Shown here in pieces: positions 56,708-64,000 of a stretch of 64,000 nt of DNA. The notes under the pieces were generated by a model, which was not told the DNA's origin, made no database searches, and saw only the letters and a program-made list of their open reading frames with translations. Source of the stretch: Seriola aureovittata (Eukaryota > Chordata > Actinopteri > Carangiformes > Carangidae); the NCBI RefSeq assembly GCF_021018895.1, contig NC_079373.1, positions 11,504,501-11,568,500 on the forward strand. The letters run 5' to 3'. How positions within the stretch are numbered: position 1 is the first letter of the stretch; each line of letters begins with the position of its first letter. Both the position numbers and the translations under genes were made by a program.

Positions 56708-58528
56708 TTCCAAAAGGGCAGTAAAAGGCGTCGTGAAGCAGTTAAATAAAAATGGGTTAGCTCAGATCTGCAGGTTTGCAGCGCAAGTGCTTCCTTCCTG
56801 ACTGGGATCTGGCAGATTAAAAACCAGTATGTTCTCCTGCGGTCTGAAACCATACAGAGCAACGAGCCAACACGGCCCCGTCCATAATGTTAAAACTTAT
56901 AACCTGAATTTATGATAAACAACTTGGGCTCGGCTGTCGAGCGGCTGGGGCCAGTTTGATTGACAACTTAGCTCAACGTGTTTCTGGTGGGTGAATGACG
57001 CTGTGTAACTTCCGCATTGTGAGCTTTTCAAAATAAAGGTAGTGCATGTGGCCTGCGAGCAGTGTTGCCAGATTCGGCTGTTCACCCCCCACCTGCGCGG
57101 GCAATAAATGATTTAGGAGGGTTGTAATAGTTTGGGCTACTGTTTGTTACCTTGTCTATATTCCACATTTTTTTAAAACTGTAACGGAGGAGCAAGGGGA
57201 GAGATAAGAGTCAAGGATACTGTGTGCGGTGAAAGGGACGGGTGCATGCAGGCAAGGCAGGTGCTTCTTGTTTCTTATAAATACTCAAAACACAAAAAAA
57301 ACACAAATTCAAATAAAAAATATGGCTACTTTTATGGCGCTTAGGCGGTTTCTAGACTCGGATTAGGTTTCGTTTTGTCAGTAAAATTTGGCAACACAGT
57401 CTGTGACAGAAGTCATCTGAGCAGGTAGGTGGCAGTGTGGCTAACATGTTAACGAGTTAGCACATTCAAAGAAGACGACATGCGTCAAACAAACCAACTC
57501 ACCACAGAAGATATGACCAAGACAGTTACAAGTTGTCCCGCATGATTAACTAACATTAGCTGTTGGGTCTTCTGCTCTTTCGGGCTCTTTTCAGATATCT
57601 AACGTTAATGGGTGAGTGTCATTCTCGCTTGCTAACTGTAGCTAAAGTAAGTGGTTTGAGTGCAGTGTGGTTAGCAAGCTAACATGTCAGCATTTAAACT
57701 ACCTCTTGGCACTCGGCTTGTTTTATCTCATGTATGACACTTACCGATAACTACAGTTGAATATAATGATGATGCACGAGAGGCCAAACCTCGAGCTTTG
57801 TATAAAAATGCACCATGTTGGACATTTTTACATGAGCTGTGAGATATAGTGGGGAAGGTTGGTTGTGACTTCTTACTTCATTGAAGTTACCAATACCACA
57901 ATCATAAAAATACTCCATTAAAAACAAAAGTCTGCATTTAAAATTTATTTAGGTACAAGTAGAGTATCATAACTCATTATGCAGCAGAATGATCATCCCA
58001 GTGTAGTGTAATATTATTGGATAATGATTACTGATTCATTACTGTGTATGCTGGATTTTATGTTGTAGCTTCATGGCTGGTGTGAAGCAAATTTAAATCA
58101 CATTTATTCGTGATACAAAAAAGTGGTACTTATTAGTGGTAATAAGTACAAAGTACAATATTAGCATCTGACATTTAGTGGATGTGGAAGTATAAAAGTG
58201 TGAAATGCAAATACTCAAGTAAAGTACAATTACATCAGAATTACTTTTAAGTGTTGTACTTGTATAAACGTACTTAGTTTACTCTCCACAACTAGTGAGA
58301 GTCACCCTTGTTGATAGGAGAACTAACATATCTGTCATTTACAACATCAGGTTTTATCAGTCTAATGTGACCTGATGTGTATGACATTAAAATGTAGCAG
58401 TTAAAAACAGGTGATAAGTGGAACCTCTCCTGATCTGTAGCTTAGGTGAAGTTGTACTGACTTGTATTGGGAAATGTTTTTTTACAGTGATTTTTTTTTT
58501 TCATTATTACTTTTTGGTCTTTTTTTAG
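56708..58528. other. Divergent region between chid1 and ighmbp2
   Basis: Likely chid1 leader (-) just right of 56,707, a shared promoter zone at about 56,850-57,450, and an inferred non-coding ighmbp2 exon ending at donor GTGAGTG (57,612). From 57,885 to 58,292 lies a dispersed repeat. No protein-coding segment was recognised. Confidence 0.5.
57885..58292. repeat. Dispersed percomorph repeat, near full length
   Basis: Contains caataccacaatcataaaaa, tactcattaaaaac-type words, taactcattatgcagcagaa, aatactcaagtaaagtacaa, and an end resembling acttagtttactctccacaa. The block order matches a very common percomorph element with ACTCAAGTAAA/TTTACTTGAGT signatures. It lies in ighmbp2 intron 1. Confidence 0.65.
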
Positions 58529-58531
58529 TGA

Positions 58532-61500
58532 ATGATGGCAGTTGAACAATTTGTGTCAAAGACACTTGAGCTTCTACAGCAGGAGAGGGAAGCTGAAATT
58601 GAGGAGACCAGGTAAGCACAATAGCATCCAGACTGTAATACTTGGAAGAGACAAATTCAAAAAGAGAGGTCAATGATAAAGCAGAAGAAGAGTCATGAGT
58701 TTTAGACTCTGGTACAGGTCAAGCTCCAAAATACTGGGTCCTACACTTCCCATAATGCCACTCCTTAGTGTATTCCTGCCAGAGAAATGCCCACATCTTT
58801 GAAATTCCACAGTCTCAATTTGAAATGCAGGTTCCCTAATTTGATGCACCCAAGTCCAACCTATCTGGGTTATTTTCGCAAGGGCTGGATATAGTATAAT
58901 GATATAATATAAGTATAAAGACAGACGCTGACAGTGGACACACATGTCTTGTTCATAAGTGTTTGTCAGTGCATTCATAAATTTTTCGCTGCATGCAGAT
59001 GGTCAGCATTGACTTCAGCTGACATGGGCAAATGACATGATGCAGCCATACAGATGCAATTAGTAGAAATTAGGCATCAGACTTGACAAAAAACTCCCCC
59101 AGAGCCGCAGAAGCTATTATACATCTGTTTTTACAAACTGAGTAGTTGGCCCCAAGACGAATATACCAAACTTTATGTACATTATAGTGGATATCCTTTT
59201 TCTAGACAGGGATTATGGTATGTTTTTGAGGAAAGGCAGGCCTTTGATCTTAACCTATTTTACCAAAAAATATATAAAAAAAGAAACAAAATCTCATTAT
59301 TGGTACATGCCATTATAAAATTACAGTCTTGTTTTGTCTCATCAGGCTATGGCAGGAGAACATCTCTCTCAAGGATCTTCAAAATAAAGGTGTTTGCTTG
59401 CTGAAACTGCAGATAGGAAGTCAGTCCACAGGCTTGTATGGTCGCACAGTCGTCATCCTAGAGCCAAGAAAGCATCTTGGTTTCTCATCTCTACCAAGCA
59501 ACAGCTTTGGACCTGGTGAGATGGAAAAATAAAGCATTTGATCTTTGTTGTTTCTTGTTACTTTGGTTTCATATTTTGCTTAATGTGGTGTTTATATCTT
59601 TTGTTACAGGTGATATAGTTGGATTGTATGACACTGGTGGATGCACCGCAGACTCTCAGATTGCCACAGGGATAGTGACGAGGGTCAGCCAAGCTTCTAT
59701 AAGTGTGGCCTTTGATGATTCAAAGGATGGCCTCAGTTTTGACACAGACGCTCTTTACATCCTTTTGAAGTTGGCAAATGATGTCACCTACAAACGAATG
59801 AAAAAGTGAGTAACAAAGTAAAGTTCTCACTGTAAAGTCGTTACGAACTACGTGCAGTTAAAAGTGAGCTGAGAAACCTTAGAACGACTAATGTGTACTG
59901 TGTGTTTTTGTGCTTCCAGTGCCTTGAATGCATTAAACAGATACAGCAATGGAACAGCTGCCAATCTGATCAGTGTTCTTTTTGGAGACACCAAACCCTC
60001 TTCTCAGTCACAGCCAAGTAAGTCATACTTTACAAAGGAAATATTATCAACAATTAGGCCTTCAATTTGCTGTATGGCTCGGTAGTAGCTAAATAATGAG
60101 ACTAATTCTGGCTATACATCTTTTATGTTTCATCAGATGAGGTTGGATTCTTTAACTTGAACCTGGATGATTCCCAAAGAGAAGCTGTGTCGTTTGCTTT
60201 GTCTCAGAGAGAACTGGCTGTGATTCATGGACCTCCGGGCACTGGGAAAACCACCACAGTGGTGGAAATCATTCTGCAAGCAGTCAAACAAGGCCAAAAG
60301 GTCCAGAAAGTTGAATTTATTAGTGTAAATGTGAACATATTGTCTCCACTGATTATGTTAGTAGTCGTTGTTGCTGCAGAATCTCCGTCTACACACTAGT
60401 CTAGACTAGTCATTTTTATTTCATTTTCATCGGGTACTTGTGTTTGTGCAGATCCTGTGCTGTGCCTCATCTAACGTGGCTGTGGATAATTTAGTAGAGA
60501 GGTTAGCCCGATGCAAGGCCAAAGTCCTGAGGCTGGGTCACCCTGCCAGACTGCTGGAGTCAATTCAGAAACATTCACTGGATGCCATCCTCGCCCAGAG
60601 TGACAACGCAAACATCATCACTGACATCCGTAAAGACATCGATAAAGCTTTTGTAAGTATTTGAGCATGTGCTCCTACAAGTGTTTGTGCCATTTTGTAT
60701 GATTTTTAAATATTGTATTTATTTATTTTCAAGATGGGAATGAAGAAGTCACATGAAAAAGGCGAGCGGGTGAATTTCAGAAGAGAAATAGGGGAGCTAA
60801 GAAAAGAGCTGAAAACCAGGGAAGCAACAGCCATTGCCCAGATCCTAAAAAGTGCTGATGTTGTTTTATCAACCAACACAGGTCAGTAATGGCCTTGAGT
60901 GAAGAAAATATCATTCAGTTGTAGCAGTGATGCTGAAATGCAATCAGTGAGCACTTGTCTGTGTCTGCAGGTGCTTGTGATGACGGCCCTCTGAAGTTCC
61001 TGCCAGCAGAGCATTTCGATTGGGTGGTGATAGACGAGTGCGCCCAGGCCCTGGAGAGCAGCTGCTGGATCGCCCTGCTCAAAGCGCGCAAGTGCATTCT
61101 GGCTGGAGACTACAAGCAGTTACCACCTACTATTAAATCACGAATGTAAAAAAATTATTTTTCTTTTTCATACATTTATATTAACACTTAATATTCTGTG
61201 CAGCTAAAACATTTTCCTTAAAGACTGGTTTTAAATCTGAAGCATTTTTCTATAACTGTAAATTTTTATGTCTAAATAAGCAACAATCAAGGATAACGTA
61301 AAAACAAATCATTATTTCTAAGAGTTTAGCTCTCAGAAACAACCCCACATCATGTCATCATCATATTTTTATACTGAATTCAAATGTTTGTAAGCTCAGT
61401 GAACAGAAATATATCATCCTTTACCAACTAGCCCACCCTATTTCAAACCAGCGAGAGGAGAACAGGCAAAAACACAAATATAGAAATCTGTTGTCTGAAA

Positions 61501-64000
61501 TAAGCAAAACTGACTAAACTGGTTACAACTAACAATTATTTTCATTATTGCTTAATCTGCATATTATTTTCTCAATTAATTGATGAGTTTGCCACAAACT
61601 GTCAGAAAATGGTGCAAAATGTCCTTCCCAAGGTAGCGTCTTCAAACTATTTTTCTCTGACCAACAGTCCTGAGCCCACAGATTCTCTTCTTGCTAAACA
61701 AAAGCAGAAAATCCTGATATTTGAGAAACTTTTTGAGACTTTTCTGACATTTTGCTTGCAAAATGAACTAAAGCACTGAAATAGTTTGTGATTAATTTTC
61801 TGTTAACCAACTAACTGATTTGTTTGCTAAGCCTCTCAGCTCTGAACTGTTGTAGCTTTAACAGTAAATAGCATAGTCTTGTTGGTCAAAGTAAAAAGCT
61901 AACCAAGGGAATTACTTTTCAGAGCTTTTTTAAAAGATCTTTTTACAGGATTTTTATTGTTTGCGCATATTGTTTCCCACAGCGCTGCATCCAAAGGCTT
62001 GTCTCTCAGTCTTATGGAGAGACTTATCCAGATGTATGGGGACTCAGTGGTCCGTATGCTGACAGTTCAGTACCGCATGAACAGTGCCATCATGGAGTGG
62101 GCCTCCAAAGAGATGTACCAGGGAAGACTGACTGCTCACAGCTCTGTGGAGAAACATTTATTAAAGTGAGAATCAGTTTAGTTAAGGAACATATCTCACT
62201 GTATTTCAGTGAAGGATAACTCATTGAAATAACTGTTAAATACGCTGTACCTGATTCAAACAGAGATCTACCAGGAGTCACCTGTGTTGAAGAGACCAGC
62301 ACGCCGCTTCTTCTGATTGACACAGCAGGCTGTGGTCTGAGTGAAATGGAGGTCACAGATGAGCAGTCCAAAGGCAATCAAGGTTGGTTGTTTTTATTGC
62401 AAAAATCCAGAATGTCTTAACTGTTTGAGTTGTATGGGATCTAACTGTGTGTGTACTGTATCCTCAGGTGAGGTAGACATTGTTGAACTGCACATAAAGG
62501 CTTTGACTGAAGCTGGGATTAGAGCTAAAGACATAGCTGTTATTGCCCCATACAATTTACAGGTAAGTCATTATGAAAGCAACATTATGCAACTGTTTTC
62601 CTCAAAATAACATCTTAAACATCATTCAGTGGTACACTGACTTGTAATAGGGCGCCCGAGAATGGCGCCTCTATCATTCCCACTCTGCGTTCTGAATGCC
62701 TGTTCTTGCACTATGTAATTTGGTTTACGCAGGCACGATCATCCACGAGAAGTGCTTAACAATTCACAGCACTACATCACACGCCACAAAATATAAGTCT
62801 TCAGCTAGCTATAAGAAGAAGCTAACTCACTGTTCTGCACAGATTAGCCAAATGCTGACTTGACATGAGGGAACAGCAAGATTGCTGGTTTGTGTGGAGA
62901 TGATGATTTTGTGTTTGTTGCATTAGCGACTGACAGGCTTTGTTGTCTGTACATGAGCTGTTAGCTCATATGAATACGCTGCTTCCCGTATCCTTGTTCA
63001 CTCGGACTCGGAGCCCAAGAGAATTTCATGCGCCAGCGTCCTGTAATTATCACTTGTGGCTGCAAAGGCCACTGTCGCTACTGCTCAGCAAAAGTTACGT
63101 AGTCATGCTGTAAACTTGAAATCTAAAATTAAACCAAAAGATCTAACATTTGTGTCTTAAATTGACTCAGTGATTTGGTTTTGATGTTTTCATTCCTGTA
63201 TAGGTCGATCTTCTGCGTCAGAAACTGTCTACGAGGCATCCAGAGCTGGAGATAAAGTCCGTAGATGGATTTCAGGGCAGAGAGAAAGAGGCTGTTGTGT
63301 TGTCATTAGTTCGATCCAACAGAAAAGGTAATTTGTTTTGTCATATCTGTTTCTGCCACACCATGGACCTCAGCAAAATGAGTTTACATACATACAAACA
63401 TATTTGTTCATTTTTTTTTTATTTTAGGGGACGTTGGCTTTCTGGCGGAGGACAGAAGGATAAATGTGGCTGTTACACGTGCAAGACGCCACATTGCCGT
63501 TGTGTGTGACACACAAACTGTCCAGAATCATGCTTTCTTGAAGTCCCTGATTGATCATATGACTGAGTTTGGTGAAGTCAGAACAGCTTTTGAGTACATC
63601 CAAGATATCGTGCCACAGAACTACACCCGTGACCACAAAGACAGTAAGGCTAATACGTCTGCCAGCAGCTCCGCATCTACCAAACAAAGTGTCAAAGATC
63701 AGGCTCGCAGCAAGGTGAAGCAAGGGCAGAAGAAATCGAGTGGTAGCAGCAGTAAGGAAAACACTGCTGGTTCAGAGAAGTACAAAAAATCCCCTGCATC
63801 AACACTCACAGAGGAACAACAGAACAAGAACAGATGCACTGAGATCAGAGAGCAGGTGGAGAACTTTCTGAAGGACTTAAATCAGAGTGAAATACAATTC
63901 CCATCATCTTTTAACTCTCATGACCGCCTGCTGGTCCACCAGATCGCTGAGGAGCTGGGACTTGTGCACGAGAGCAAAGGTGAGGGGAAAGACAGGTGTA
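58532..64000 (+). CDS. ighmbp2: IGHMBP2 (SMUBP2), UPF1-like SF1 helicase, 3' end outside window
   Basis: A ribosome-associated 5'-to-3' RNA/DNA helicase; the human gene is mutated in SMARD1. Exons: 58532-58611, 59346-59515, 59610-59805, 59920-60017, 60137-60300, 60452-60652, 60734-60881, 60971-61145, 61983-62165, 62264-62382, 62468-62562, 63204-63327 and 63428 to at least 64000. This gives 775 codons in phase, against about 990 aa in human. Motifs: Walker [10 protein letters not shown] (from about residue 213), [19 protein letters not shown] (about 374), [28 protein letters not shown] and VAVTRARR. A Ser/Lys-rich linker leads to the R3H domain ([18 protein letters not shown]), where the window ends. 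The zinc finger lies beyond the edge. The start could be either ATG of the tandem pair at 58,532 and 58,535. Confidence 0.96.
61519..61845. repeat. AT-rich dispersed repeat, copy 9 (near full length)
   Basis: Begins ggttacaactaacaattatt, has gaccaacagtcctgagccca and ctgacattttgcttgcaaaa, and ends gcctctcagctctg. Inside ighmbp2 intron 8. Confidence 0.7.
62640..63125. repeat. Possible transposable element remnant in ighmbp2 intron 11
   Basis: CpG-containing sequence unlike the AT-rich neighbouring introns, starting gggcgcccgagaatggcgcc and ending near ctgctcagcaaaagttacgt. No open frame. Composition and a familiar-looking right end suggest an old mobile insert, but I cannot name it. Confidence 0.35.

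Noticed and set aside
59191..59200. ATATCCTTTT, resembling a U12-type AT-AC donor
   Set aside because: It lies in the middle of ighmbp2 intron 1, whose ends are ordinary GT-AG and in phase with the conserved protein.

Overview
The window is vertebrate nuclear DNA, almost certainly from a percomorph teleost fish. The genes have many short exons joined at consensus GT-AG sites. Dinucleotide microsatellites are long and frequent. Several dispersed repeats belong to families I recognise as typical of percomorph genomes. Every gene is a clear vertebrate orthologue. I see no operons, ribosome binding sites, CRISPR arrays, tRNA genes or rRNA genes.

Layout, left to right. 1-6,100 is intergenic, with a possible last exon of an upstream gene in the first 200 bases. 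6,812-25,513 (+) is myrf, the membrane-tethered myelin transcription factor, with a first intron of 8.5 kb and a 3'UTR of about 2 kb. 28,469-31,077 (+) is tmem258, an oligosaccharyltransferase subunit, with a minor-class (U12-type) second intron. 32,356-34,169 (-) is tmem138, a ciliary membrane protein, convergent with tmem258. 37,371-44,043 (+) is a cracr2b/efcab4a-like gene encoding EF-hands, a coiled coil and a complete C-terminal Rab GTPase. 45,553-48,805 (+) is a cd151 tetraspanin. 49,441-52,207 (+) is gatd1. 53,057-56,707 (-) is chid1, convergent with gatd1. 58,532 to the right edge (+) is ighmbp2, cut by the window inside its R3H region.

I joined exons by hand. Six complete genes close to whole codon numbers and give lengths near the human proteins: tmem258 79 aa, tmem138 162, cd151 252, gatd1 213, chid1 386, and the cracr2b-like gene 651. 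The exception is myrf: one late exon junction is out of phase unless a 23-base microexon is included, giving about 1,048 aa.

The genes do not form one pathway. They are a synteny block. From memory, human MYRF, TMEM258 and TMEM138 lie at 11q12, CRACR2B, CD151, GATD1 and CHID1 at 11p15.5, and IGHMBP2 at 11q13, so the fish order combines parts that are separate in human. Two head-to-head arrangements (tmem138/cracr2b-like and chid1/ighmbp2) suggest shared promoter regions. I found no obviously new multi-gene system. The most notable items are the Rab-bearing cracr2b-like gene, the U12-type intron in tmem258, the myrf phase anomaly, RFX-like half-sites upstream of tmem138, and a MITE-like element with long inverted ends inside gatd1.
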